Shown here piece after piece: positions 49,393 through 60,487 of a stretch of DNA of 64,000 nt; positions within the stretch are counted from its first letter, which is position 1; every line of letters begins with the position of its first letter. The stretch comes from Pohlia nutans. Lineage: Eukaryota > Streptophyta > Bryopsida > Bryales > Mniaceae. The notes below the pieces were generated by a model. It ran no database searches and was not told the origin of the DNA. It saw only the letters and a program-made list of their open reading frames with translations. The position numbers were made by a program, and so were the translations under genes. Location: NCBI GenBank assembly GCA_022496805.1, contig CM040097.1, forward strand, positions 20,884,072 to 20,948,071. The letters run 5' to 3'.

Positions 49393-49964
49393 CCCCTAAA
49401 CGTTCTCAACCTTTTCAGATTTGGCAGTTTTTCAAAGATGCATTATAAAATGCAACTAAGAGGGATATTTTCAACTTGATGAATGAATAAAAGTTGTACA
49501 TTATGAATTTTAGATTCTATCCATACGGTTAGATTTGCGAATGCTATCACCAATATTTGTGTATAAATTTTCAAACTTAAAATTTAGAGCTCTTTTGTAA
49601 TATGATTACGAATAAGATATTGACAATCTAATATTGAAATTTTTTGGGATGGGTTGAAATGTAATATTCTAAGTGTAGTGATTTTTGGAGATTTTTTGGT
49701 TGCTTAATTTTAGTAGTTGACTTTTTCAAGAGCACTTTTAGACTAAAATCTTCGAAATTTTGGGTGAAACACTACAACATGAAATGAGGCATAAAAATTT
49801 CACAAATCATCTCCTTTCTAATCAGATCACACATGCACGAAGCTAACTTCCCATAAAAGTTTCAGTAAAAAATCCACATTGCAAAAAGAGCATGATGGAT
49901 GAGAAATCGGAGTTCAAATCCGTACATCATGCAAAATATGCATGGTTGGGCGGTTAGGGGTTAA
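49389..49964 (+). mobile_element. TTAA family A, copy A9
   Basis: A well-preserved forward copy, TTAA-CCCCTAAACGTTCTC to GGCGGTTAGGGG-TTAA. Its left TTAA is shared with the right end of family C copy C1 (49030-49392). The right end is followed by GGGTTAATTAG, perhaps a remnant of a further terminus. Confidence 0.88.
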
Positions 49965-51597
49965 GGGTTAATTAGCCAACCAAGCTTGCAAGATTTTTTT
50001 GGGAATTCGCCATTATAAGGTGCATTTAATGTAAAGGAACAAAAATTGTTGCCATAAACTGCTAATATCCACCTTACTCATAGAATCTTTTTGAATCTTT
50101 TTTGAATACGATACCTTTATGTTATAGGAATTGAGGAAAATTATTGCCATCACTATGTCTTCAATGAAACGTACCAATTAAGGCAATAAAATATTTATAC
50201 TACAAGGTCACCGAATGCAATGTATTACATTTTAGTCCAAATACTATTTTTTGTTATTTTTAAAATTATTAATATACATACAATCCTAGAATACCTTTTC
50301 ACTCTGGTTAACTTTCTGCCAAAAAACTAATTTCAATGACCAATAGAAAATGTTTATTGCCACATTTCACTTGTTATGCGATGTCACATTACACATGTGG
50401 ACGCCCTACCATGAAAACACCCTCATTTTACGCTCATTTTGTTCCAAATTCTATAATATTTTTATATGCTTGAAAAGCTCACAAAATGAAGATGAAGCTA
50501 CTAATTGTTTGAGGGAAAAGTAAGTTTTTAGTGTGAAAATATTCACATTTAAAACTTTAGAACCAATTTTACAATTTTTCTCATTAAAAGTTATGAAAAA
50601 ATAAATTATTTTCAATTCAAAATTTGGATTGAAGGATACTAAGATTGGAAATTCTCTTCTTCGAAAGAGGAAAAAAAATGTTAAGTAGAGTGAATAAAAT
50701 TGGACAAAATGTGCAAAGGAAAGTTAAAAATGACCAAAAAATGGGAACAAATTGAGCTTCTTATTATTTTCAAATGTGAATATCTCTATGTTGGAAGCAT
50801 TTCTTTTAGTAAAAGTAATGTAGATTAAATCCCCAATTGTTAGTATGAATATAACAATGTAATTTTTTATCAAATTTGGAGTGAAAGTGCTTAATAAACA
50901 ATGCATAGTATATTATTGGGAATGGATCTTTATGAGCACATCTATAGTTGCTTGCTTTTTCATCCAAAATATGGTGCCCCCATGTATTTCGAAGGGCGGG
51001 TGGCGATGCTGTAAGAAATGAAGTTAGAGTGGGACCCGAGTTACGGCACCAGTAATCAGTGGACATCTCGCTTGGGTGCTGCGGAAGGTCCTCCTGCCTT
51101 GCTGCCTCACCCTGTTATCATCCGCTACGCAACAAATCCTCTCCCACATCAGACAAATCGCTCCTATATTCCCTCTTCCCTTCCTACTTCACCACGCTAA
51201 CTTAGCTGGGTCCACTTTCAGTTACTTTCCTGGCCAAACTTCGATGTTTTTACTGCCCAACTTTACCCTCTCCATATGTTCACTATCTCATCCCATTGGC
51301 GCTAAACAACTTCACTACACTACTCTTTTTGCTACTAGTGTGTGTGTTTGTAGTGAGCGAGGGTAATTAGTGAAGGTCACACTAAAATGTAAAATCCGGG
51401 AGAAATGAAAGATTTCAGCCATTCAATAAAATATTTAGCCCTCGCCAATTTTATGATTTTGCAAAATATAGCGTGTCTTTGGAATTAGTACCACAATTAC
51501 TATTAGCAAAAGGTAGTGTACTTTTTGAGTGATCAAAACCTTACATCACTTCACTCAATCACTTGCCAGAAGACGACCTCTTTTTATCGTTATATCC
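49965..51597. other. no supported gene
   Basis: AT-rich to about 50900, then a more GC-balanced stretch (50990-51370) with overlapping short open frames on both strands and no domain recognised. Confidence 0.5.
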
Positions 51598-51819
51598 TTA
51601 AAGCAACCAAGAAGCCCAAATTTGGTCTCATGCTTTTTTAGCATTTATTTAGAGTAGGTTCTCTGCGGATTTTGTTTTTGTGGTTTGACCAACACATGCA
51701 ATGTTCTTCATTGATTCTCATGATATCAAATTTGGTTTCATCTGAATTATATTTTTTACAATATGATCAATTGAATTTGTCATTTTAAAATCATGAATCC
51801 TTAATCCTTTAGGGATTGG
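51598..51819 (+). mobile_element. TTAA family D, copy D3
   Basis: A 222-bp copy, TTAA-AGCAACCAAGAAGCCC to AATCCTTTAGGGATTGG. The right tetranucleotide has decayed. The body matches D4 closely (GTTTGACCAACACATG, ATGATCAATTGAATTTGTCA). Confidence 0.78.
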
Positions 51820-52023
51820 AATAAAAAATCTAGTTTGTCTTTAGCAAGTGATCATTGAGTGTAAACGAAACTTCCATTGAAACTAGACACGAACAACATA
51901 ATGTAAATTGGAGTGTATGCCACATCATGTAGTTAAAGATTAAAAGTAAAAACTAGTGTAAGCCAAACTTTGAGTGGCAAATTGTGTATAATCATTAAAA
52001 GAATTGTAAAATAAGCGATTTTA

Positions 52024-52610
52024 TTAACCCCTCAAATCCTAAATGTCCTCACCCATCTCCAAATTCGGTAGTTTTGCGAAGATGCATCATAAAATGCAAC
52101 CAATAGGAATATTTTGAACTTGATGTATGAAAAAAAGTTTTACATTATAAATTTTAAATTCTATCCATGCACTTAGATCTATGATTCTTATAACCAATAT
52201 TTTTGTATAAAATTAAAACTTGAAATTCAATTTTTTTGTAATTCAGTTACAAATAAGAAATTGACATTTTGTAGATGAAATTTGTTGTGATGGGTTGAAA
52301 TGTAATACTCTAAGTGTAGGGATTTTTGGAGTTTTTTTTTGTTGCTTAATTTATGAGTTTTTTTTTTCAAAAGCACATTTAAAGTTAACTTAAATCTTTG
52401 AATTTTTTAGTGAATTACTACAATATGAGATGAGGCATAAAATTTTCACAAATCATCCCCTTTCTAATCGGATCACACATGCATGAAGCTATCTTGCCAT
52501 AGAATTCTTGTGTATCTCTCTTCCTTTCAAAAAGTGCATGACGGATGAGAAAATGTGGATGAAATCTATAAATCATCCAAAAAATAGGCGGTTGGTCCTT
52601 TAGGGGTTAA
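52024..52610 (+). mobile_element. TTAA family A, copy A10
   Basis: A forward copy of about 587 bp, TTAA-CCCCTCAAATCC to GGTCCTTTAGGGG-TTAA, with more substitutions and small insertions than A8 or A9. It keeps the ATTTTCACAAATCATCCCC and TAATCGGATCACA landmarks. Confidence 0.83.
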
Positions 52611-53109
52611 ATGGCTTTACTAATGTGCTTAGACAACTAATAAAAGTATTACTACATTTTTGCATAGGCAGCAAATGGCACTTTTTTCAAGTTTGTTCTT
52701 GAGCTGTCTTAGTATGGTCTCTTTTCTATAGCCCTTTTCTTTATAAAAAATCTTGAATCAAAAGTGTACAATGCTATGCTTTGTGCTGGAAAACTTAAAT
52801 ATTCTTTCGCCGGGGCTTTGGCTCTTGGTTCACTGTGATGTTTATTGTTCTTTCAACATAATAAAGCGTCCTATTGTTTCAAAAAAAAAGAAAAAAAATA
52901 CAATGCTACCTTAGAGGCATTATTCTTCATTCTTGAAGAATGATGCTTCTACAATATCACTATAGAAAAAAGAACCAAGAAAAGGTAGCTCAAGAATGGT
53001 ATATATACGGAATGAATAAATATTATTAAATGTACTTCATTTTTCCCTTCATTTCATAGACTTTCAAACAATAGCCTCAACAAGAATAATACTTTCTTTT
53101 TTATATGTT

Positions 53110-53229
53110 CACTAGTAGAAAAGGTGGCGCTCCCCAGGAAGATGCTAAGGCAAAATCACTATGCATGTGTGGAATTGGGCACCACATGCCTGGGCAACTC
53201 CCTCGGCAATGCCACCTTTTCTACTAGTG
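53110..53229. mobile_element. 120-bp CACTA-type mini-element
   Basis: Inverted ends CACTAGTAGAAAAGGTGGC and GCCACCTTTTCTACTAGTG, 19 bp perfect. GTT lies on both sides (53107-53109 and 53230-53232), a 3-bp duplication. Confidence 0.85.
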
Positions 53230-53232
53230 GTT

Positions 53233-56200
53233 GTCATCTTTCTTGTATCATATAAGATGCCTAACATTTGCCAAAATGAAAAAGAATGGGCTCTATAATC
53301 TCTCTTGCCAATTTCCTAGTTGGATAGTCCTTTAATCAATGACATACTTTCACTTCATTGTCGTTCATTTAGTTCTCTTCTAAGTCTTGGAGTTACACTG
53401 ATCCTTGTGCACATTCAAACTAGAATAACTTTATATAATCTCTTAGTGGGTTCTCTTTTGCCTATTGAAAGTATACCTCTTTGTGATGCTTAGTAGAAGA
53501 CTTAAGTTAAAATTGACTCAATCAATTGGCTTCTCAAGTCTCCAATTTTCTTTTAGACTTTCTATATTTTTGAACAAAAAGGGACCTCTTTTTAACAATA
53601 GTAAAGAATATTATGAATGTCTACAATGGCTAAAACACCATTTATAGTAAAAGCTCCATCAACAATACCACACCTACAATATAATCCCAACATTTTCATG
53701 GTTCACAACAACCACCAAAATGTAAACCATTTAGGGTGTACTATCAACCACCTTTAATATCCTATGATAATAGCTATTCAACATGTTGATCGTGTAGTAA
53801 CAATTCTCGTTACTTTATCCAATTGCAAGCATTGAGTGGAGATGCTCTAAGGTGGCGGCATCTATAAGCTCCCTCTGCAACCACCACCCACAGAACCTAA
53901 ATCCGACCACTTGTAATCCCCAAGGAACCGAAAACCAGCCACTTGTTGTTCAATTACAAGGCATCTTCAAATAAGTGGAATTTGGGCGAAAAGCATGCAA
54001 TTCTTCATACTTTATGTGTGAGAAAAGCACCACTTACATGGCACAAATGGGACATGATTAACTTTTCACTTTCAAAATTCATATACATTAAATTTTAATT
54101 TAGAGGGAAAAAGAAATCACTTTTATTCATGAATCATATCATCAGTCCAGAAGCCAAAAATAATCACACTTTGATTTTCGAAAAATTCCCACCTAAAATG
54201 GGCGATTTTAGGTGCCAGTAGCGAGTCCAGCACTGAGCAGATGACATCGGAAGCATGGAAGTACTGTATGGTAAAGGGCAGTCTAAACAGTATTAATTGG
54301 GGCTAGATGCCTAGATACATGTAATGCATAACAGGGGGCAGCCAAAAAATAATTCCAACGAATATTCAACAGAACTTAACCCTAGAAAAACCGTCCACAA
54401 AATCCCCAAATTCCCCTGCCGTAAGAAAATTTGAAAATAGTCAATATTCAGATAAAAGTGCCAAATAATAGACAATTTAAGGGGCTGAGAACATCTATAT
54501 ATGGATGACTCCATCCAATTTCTCCCTACCTGAATACAATCCAGGGTGCGTGTCGCTCTAGCAAAATAAAAAATAAAAAAAACTATTCTGCATTTAAATA
54601 CTGTTCAATTTGTGTAAAAAACCAAACAATCAAAAAAATTAGCTGACAGGGAGTTGACTTGGCCCAAATATGCGGGAGCTTGGGCTAGAATGTCGTAACA
54701 CGTAGCTGATCCGGTTCCGGAACTACTGCGTGCCGTGTCTGACATGGCCACCACCTGGTTGGCTCCGACGCCGCTAACGTAGCCGCTCTAATATTAAATC
54801 CCTTCTCCATTTGGATTTTAATAATCAAACTTTCTATTTCTGAGGTAATTTCAGTTCACCGCTTGGCAGCGTGTGCCTTGATTGAAGGCAGACTTCAGGA
54901 GTCTTCCCATACTCTTCTTTATTGATACCTCATTATAAATTATTTTTTCTTACTATTGTCGTCAGTCATTGGAACGGAATCTCTTCGTGTAACTGGAAGT
55001 ATGTTGCATGAGCATGGGCATGGGGCTCCTTTGCATGATGATTCCTCGTGGAAGGAATCCCAGATTACGTCGAGCTCATGTCGGAAAGAATTATTTTAAA
55101 ATCTTCCTTCCTTTTTTCGCCTTCAGTCATCACTCACCAGTCCAATTGCGAAGACGCGATCGTGCGCAGACTGGAGTGGGAGCTACAGTTATAGCTCCGA
55201 GCTTGAGATTTGAATTGGCTGTAAAGCGTCGCTAGACCGACTTGCAAGCCACATGCATCACGAAGAAGGTTGCAAAAGCAGCGCAAAAGCGAACCCTAAA
55301 CTTCCCCCCATGCAGACGACTTCAGCACTGTATCATCACAATGTCAAGTGTGAGGAGACTTTGTGGAGTTCACTCTGCAGGTTACTACACAAACAACATG
55401 ATGACAAAAGAAAATGGGTCTATCCCTGGAGTGTACGTACTACTGCTGCAAACTGCTGCATGGCTATGGATGCTGTTTATATATTTATATATCCAAATGC
55501 ATGAATGTCTTCCAGTTGGTTTTTCACAACTGATTGATTTGATTTGCACGTCGTGGTCGTTATATAACGGCTGCAAAAGAAAGGCTATGGAAGAGATCTT
55601 ATAAGAAACATATATATCTAAATGCACGACTGCACGAGTCAGAGAAAAGGCGAGTCTTGTATTTCTCTTTGCAGGGATTTAATAAAATGATCACTCGTGT
55701 CAAAAAGGAAAGAAAGAAAGAAAAGAAAAGAAAAGCGAGTCAATGCAACAAGTACCAAGTGCGTATATGATACCATGTCCAGGAAGGAAGTACACAATAG
55801 TTCAAATGCAGAGAACTGAACTGAACTAAGAAAAGTGCAGCTGCATCAAAAATTTGGATCTTTATAAATGCTGAGAATAATGAGTTGCTATAATAATGAA
55901 GAAAAAAGTGTGGGATTTTCACAAGGTCAGCTCACTGCGAGGCGGCTGGTTTCCCGGAAAACATCCCCATGCTAGCAAGCCACATCCACAAAAAACAGCA
56001 CAAAGCCTTTAATGAAAAGCTTGCTCCGCAGGTGAGGTGACGAGCACCTCGAATGGATGGGCGCTAGGCGAGGATGGCGACAATCGGGGGAGCCTAAAAC
56101 TGCAGCTAGGCGACCGTAAAACTGATGAAATGATTCAGACCTAACTTAAGGTAACCGTCAGTCAGTGAGAGTTAATTTACAAGCGAAGACTGCGAAAAAA

Positions 56201-56339
56201 ACGGTTAAGTAGCTGGAGCCCTATGCACAAGTCAAGCAGGATGTTAAATCGATTCTTCCACAACCACAGTCCTCACGAGAATCCAAAAAAACACAAACAA
56301 ACTGTCGCATCAAAAAAAGGGTTAAGCTGCGTCCATGCA
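53233..56339. other. region 3' of NCED, no supported gene
   Basis: Low-complexity and unassigned sequence. The part at 54650-55640 is more GC-balanced, with open frames up to 120 residues (55242-55604) lacking recognisable domains. The NCED 3' untranslated region should lie in roughly 55900-56339, but I could not place a polyadenylation signal with confidence. Confidence 0.5.
55702..55736. repeat. (GAAA)-rich microsatellite
   Basis: Imperfect GAAA and AAAG repeats downstream of the NCED stop on the plus strand. Confidence 0.8.
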
Positions 56340-58061
56340 TCACGACGAGTTGAGATCGGCTGCCGGGATGAATGCGCCGTGGAAGCCGTAGGGGACGCGT
56401 GACGGCAGCTTGACGGACGCGACCTGCGACAGCGTGGGCGACGCCGCGTCCAGGACGAGGAGCTCGGACGCGCCGGTGGACTCGTCGTGACAAAACGCGA
56501 GCAAAAAACCATCGTCCTCGGGGGCTCCGTCAGCCTGCCCCCGCGGCACGAAGATGGGCTCGCCGCCGAAGCGGCTCGCGCCGTAGTCGTAACGCGCCAC
56601 GACTTGGCCGGATTGTAAGTCCACCTTGGCGATGCCGGACACTTTGGGCCATGGTTCCACGATCGCCAGGTACATGAATTGGGTCTTGACGCCCACGTAA
56701 TTGGGATTCATTTTTCCCACTTCTAAGTTGAGGCTGGCGAGCTCGCGTTTGCTCGACGCCCCCGTGACGCGGTTCAGCCGGACCTCGGTGAGCACCGCGC
56801 GCGGCACTTCACTCGTTTTAAAAATGATGTCCGCGGGGGTCATGGAGGATCCAATCACCACAACTTCATCACCATCCTCCCAGGCGTTGTACAGATGGAA
56901 GAAAAAACAATCAGGAACGTCAATCCACTGTAGCTCGCTCTCACTGGTGGCGTATTTCGGCATGATGCCGAACCGCGGCGTCTTCTTCGGGTCCAACACC
57001 ACCGGTGACCCGCCCGTCAGCATCTCCTTTAACCGAAACACGATCTGCTGATCAGGAATCACGACGAAGTTCTCCGTGATGGCGAAGTCGTGCGTCAAGG
57101 CGGCCTCGGGCAATGTGACTGGAACCTCCAGTTTCTTCTCGCCGTCCGAACTGAACACCAGGTACTTCAAGTACGGCGCGGACAGCACGTTGTAACTAAG
57201 ACTAAAAAGCTCGCCGGTGTGGGGGTCGATCTTCGGGTGCGCGATCATGGAATGCGTGAGCTGGCCGTGGAAATCATATCTACCCACAGTCTCGATGTCG
57301 TGATCGTCTGTGATGTGAACCTCCACGGGAAGATCATCCTCGGAAATCGCTAGTAAGCGTTTGTTAAAGAAAACGATTCCAGCATTCGCCATGCCCATGC
57401 CTTGGGACGCGTCCAGGATCCCAAACAATGCCCGCGTCCAGTGCACCAGCAGGCGCGCCACGCCGCCGTAGCCATGAAGCTCCCCGATGGGCTTGGGGAA
57501 AAACGCGCGCCCGTGCTTCTCCTCCTCCATGAAGCGGTACGTGCGCGTGTAGCGGCACGCGTAGCTGACGGACGCGTCTGCGTGAATGCTCACGGCATGC
57601 AACATGCCGTCGCCATCGAAGAGATGGTGACGGCCTGTTGGAAAAAACTGCGGGTTGGGCCCGTTGCGCACGTACACGCCTTCCAGACACGCCGGGAGGG
57701 TGCCTTCCACTGGCAAGTTGTGATGCGTGGGGCATTCTTCCACGGGACTGAAATTGCCCTCCAGTTGCACGTGAGGATCTACCGTCGACGGCAGCGGCGC
57801 GTTGTCGCCCCAATGCAGCTGCTCCATGTTCTTCTCCACCACCCCTATCGCCTTGTCCACAAGCTTCTGCGCGAAGTTCAGCGGCTTCGAAGCTTTCGCG
57901 TTTTCCATCACCAGCTTCGGAAATTCCACGCCCCCGGCGCGTCCAGCAACCACCCCATGCGTGACGCGACTGTCACCACCCGTCACGCCGTTATATCCCG
58001 GAACGAATGTCGCTGTGGGTGGAGGCATGCCGTTGCCTACTTTCGCGATACAAGCTGCCAT
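56340..58061 (-). CDS. NCED: 9-cis-epoxycarotenoid dioxygenase (NCED), intronless, 573 aa
   Basis: NCEDs cleave 9-cis-violaxanthin or 9'-cis-neoxanthin at the 11,12 bond in plastids to give xanthoxin, the committed step of abscisic acid synthesis. The frame is uninterrupted for 573 residues, near maize VP14 (about 604). The four iron-binding histidines are present: His275 (MIAHPK), His324 (THDFAITEN), His389 (FFHLYNAW) and His561 (GFHGAF). Second-sphere glutamates fit Glu241 (SEDDLP), Glu447 (LNLEVG) and Glu501 (FGGEP). Spacings of 34, 49 and 65 residues match VP14 as I recall it. Residues about 61-80 (NFAQKLVDKAIGVVEKNM) resemble the amphipathic membrane-binding helix. ETVGRYDF, GGSPVVLD and EPWPKVSG favour NCED over CCD1 or CCD4. 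The ATG at 58061 is fixed by an in-frame TGA immediately upstream. The N-terminus before the helix is short, so plastid targeting is inferred. GC content is far above the surroundings. Confidence 0.96.
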   Translation of the reverse strand: MAACIAKVGNGMPPPTATFVPGYNGVTGGDSRVTHGVVAGRAGGVEFPKLVMENAKASKPLNFAQKLVDKAIGVVEKNMEQLHWGDNAPLPSTVDPHVQLEGNFSPVEECPTHHNLPVEGTLPACLEGVYVRNGPNPQFFPTGRHHLFDGDGMLHAVSIHADASVSYACRYTRTYRFMEEEKHGRAFFPKPIGELHGYGGVARLLVHWTRALFGILDASQGMGMANAGIVFFNKRLLAISEDDLPVEVHITDDHDIETVGRYDFHGQLTHSMIAHPKIDPHTGELFSLSYNVLSAPYLKYLVFSSDGEKKLEVPVTLPEAALTHDFAITENFVVIPDQQIVFRLKEMLTGGSPVVLDPKKTPRFGIMPKYATSESELQWIDVPDCFFFHLYNAWEDGDEVVVIGSSMTPADIIFKTSEVPRAVLTEVRLNRVTGASSKRELASLNLEVGKMNPNYVGVKTQFMYLAIVEPWPKVSGIAKVDLQSGQVVARYDYGASRFGGEPIFVPRGQADGAPEDDGFLLAFCHDESTGASELLVLDAASPTLSQVASVKLPSRVPYGFHGAFIPAADLNSS

Positions 58062-58464
58062 TCAAATTCTGTTTATGTGTCTTCAATTATATGTCTGTTC
58101 CTTCGGTTGGTTATTTTCTTTTCCTAGAACGTTGAGGAAGAACGAAAATCGTCAACAGTTCGGATGCTCACTGGCTCGCCACCATCTACTGCTTGAATTC
58201 TGTGTCATCTGGCAGCGGCTACGTCACCGAGGCGAATTGGGGAAGGAATGCGCCGGCACCATGATAAGCCTGTCTCTAGCTAACTGCTTCCATCTGAATC
58301 CCGTTGTAACTGTCAATCAGTACCACTGACTGAATAATTCCCCGGACGATGCATGGGTTGATCATCCGGACCAAACTCTTCCAGGAGGAGAATGGGACTC
58401 CGACCTATTTCGTGCTCTACTGTGCCACAGGTTCACAAACGAAAACAAAACCGCAGATAGAGAG

Positions 58465-58471
58465 ATTTATA
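58465..58471 (-). promoter_or_regulatory. candidate TATA box upstream of NCED
   Basis: On the minus strand this reads TATAAAT, about 400 bases upstream of the NCED ATG, which would imply a 5' leader of roughly 370 bases. Position and sequence are plausible, but the region is moderately AT-rich and no transcript start is known, so this is a weak inference. Confidence 0.3.
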
Positions 58472-58567
58472 TGTATCTGCAATCGGACAGGGAGTCCACT
58501 AATGCTATGCTCTATAACTAGTACGACTCCCTTGAATCAGATTCTGCCCGCAGCTACTGAGCACTGC

Positions 58568-58579
58568 GTCGACGTCGAC
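58568..58579. promoter_or_regulatory. 12-bp palindrome with bZIP C-box core upstream of NCED
   Basis: GTCGACGTCGAC is a perfect palindrome centred on GACGTC, a core bound by some plant bZIP factors. It lies about 500 bases upstream of the NCED start, just beyond the candidate TATA box. A second ACGT core lies at about 58220. No canonical G-box ABRE (CACGTG) was seen between 58062 and 59200. Regulatory function is inferred from motif and position only. Confidence 0.25.
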
Positions 58580-58879
58580 ACCGCATGTTCGATGATACCT
58601 GAGCAACAAATCTTCCAGTACTAGTAGTTCCCCCGAGCTAGTCTTGACTTTGTCCTCAGACAGTTCTGAATGTTCACTGACCAAAACTAAGGCAACTGTA
58701 ATAATAAGGTAGAACACAGCACTGGGGACGCGCGCCACGGGACTCATCTAGCTAAAAGAGAGCACGGCGAATATGAATCTCAGTCAGTTTATGACTGCAG
58801 CTGCTGGTGATGGTACTCCCCTGGATGGTGCATGGCTCCAGTGATGGACTGTCTTGTAATTGATTCAGAGGAAAGTTAC

Positions 58880-58902
58880 AAACAAACAAACAAACAAACA
58901 AT
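58880..58902. repeat. (AAAC)n microsatellite
   Basis: Five to six AAAC units in the NCED upstream region. Confidence 0.9.
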
Positions 58903-59792
58903 GAATTTGCAAGAGTGGAGAACTATGTGATGTGTGTGAGTGATGGAGCTAGCTCATGGTTGGCGGAGTGCGGTCGAGTCCAATTTAAGGGTACTTGCTG
59001 AGGTGCAGCGCTGTCCCAAGTGCAACAGTGCTTACCCTTTCCTAGCCGCGTTGGGCCCCCACATCGGTCCATGTAAACCTGCCAGGTGGCCCGGGCCCTA
59101 CTTCGGACCTTCCATGGCTGTGTAGATCCTCCCTTTTACCTCCTCTGATTTTACCCGGAAAACAAAAAACCAAAAAAACACTTTAAAACCAAAAAATTGA
59201 AATAAGATTACTGTTTTGAACTGTAATGATCACCGTCGTTTGAATTATTTTTTAAAGGAAATTATGATGGGATGACTTGAGGAGTAACATGAGGGGTTAA
59301 TAAGATTCCATGGCCACCCCTACCCCCCGAGGGCTCTGGGGTCCTAGTTCTCTACACTTGTCCGTTTGGCCTACATCGGTGGCGCCCATCACCAACCCGT
59401 TCTGTTCCGTAGAGCATCTCCTGTAACGCCCGGACGCTTTCACACTGTCAGCAGTGGAATCGTGGAATCCTGCTTTGAAACTGTGGGATTCAGTGATGAG
59501 GTCAACACCACATTTGTAAATGCTGCAAGCTTGGTAGCGACACCCACAGTTGGCTCCGTTGCGAAGAAATGTAGTTTGTAGTGTGCTGGTGAGATGGAAC
59601 TTACTCCCTCCAGTAGGTGGACTCATCTCTTGTTAGAGCCAACTTCCATGGGTTTCAGAAGTTGTTCATGGAAGTAGGCAAGAGGAGGAGAAATGTCAGT
59701 GAGGGTATTATAGTTTGTCTCATACCCTGCCATGAAGTGGTGCACGCTTCCACGGACTTGCATAAGGTGTGTTTTAGGTGAAGTAATATATT

Positions 59793-59828
59793 GATAGTGG
59801 AAAGTGAGAGCCGTCACTTTCCACTATC
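59793..59828. repeat. perfect 15-bp stem, 6-base loop hairpin
   Basis: GATAGTGGAAAGTGA, loop GAGCCG, then TCACTTTCCACTATC: a perfect stem. No terminator-like T-run follows and no gene is adjacent. Confidence 0.8.
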
Positions 59829-60033
59829 ACCCATGATGTAGTAAAGTGACAATTGAAACATGAACAAATTTGAGTGGTTAGGGAGAAATTGCCATGCAGT
59901 CGAAGATTCGAGAATCCTCTATACTTCACTTTTTTCTCAAAAGCTCACTTGAAATGTGGAACTTGATCCTCTCCCCCAAAGTCCCTAACACTTTGTTTTT
60001 TAGTGAAATTTTTTTACTCATGGAAGTTGAACC

Positions 60034-60273
60034 TTAGTCCCTAAATGTTCAAACCAAAATGGTATGATTAATTTCTGAAAACATCATAATAAATAATAGA
60101 ATTTTGATTTCAAAATGTATCTCTATGTCATTGGTTCATGTAGAGCATTCTTTCTTCTTTCTAGTGATATATCATACAATATGTAACTTTAATGAATATT
60201 ATGTGCATGAAGTGAACTTTTCTTGAGAGTATTCATTATTCACCTCATGAGTGTTTGAACATTTAAGGGTTAA
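60034..60273 (+). mobile_element. TTAA family Q, copy Q2
   Basis: About 240 bp from TTAG-TCCCTAAATGTTC to TTTGAACATTTAAGGG-TTAA. The terminal repeat is TCCCTAAATGTTCAAA against CCCTTAAATGTTCAAA. It aligns with Q1 over most of its length. Confidence 0.7.
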
Positions 60274-60487
60274 TTAGCTGGTGAGTGGTGCGAACATGCA
60301 GTCCTTCGTTTTGCTTGGTGTCAATTGTTTTTAAATAATCAAAAATAAAATAAAGTTGGTGTAACGTGCTTAATACAAATGGAAATGATATATTACAAAC
60401 CATGCATACATAAACATATCCAGAGATAGTTTGATAGTTGGAATTTTGGTACCAAATTCGAACACGGGCTAATTTAGATTATTATAT

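Larger units (their letters stand above)
58062..59290. other. NCED upstream region
   Basis: This stretch is less AT-rich than the repeat landscape and carries no recognised transposon. It holds the candidate leader and promoter of the minus-strand NCED, plus an (AAAC) microsatellite near 58880. The part at 58945-59000 has a faint tRNA-promoter-like look (TAGCTCATGGTTGG, then GGTCGAGTCC), too weak to call a SINE. Small open frames here have no recognisable domain. Confidence 0.4.

Noticed and set aside
55242..55604. 120-residue plus-strand open frame 3' of NCED
   Set aside because: Overlapped by other frames on both strands and no recognisable domain.
57364..57813. 149-residue minus-strand frame overlapping NCED
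   Set aside because: A different frame of the same strand inside the NCED coding sequence; arginine-rich GC artefact.
57402..58329. Long plus-strand open frames (up to 241 residues) opposite the NCED gene
   Set aside because: They are shadows of the GC-rich minus-strand coding sequence and show no domain of their own.
58945..59010. tRNA or SINE-like head in the NCED upstream region
   Set aside because: Only partial A- and B-box resemblance, and no tail or duplication.
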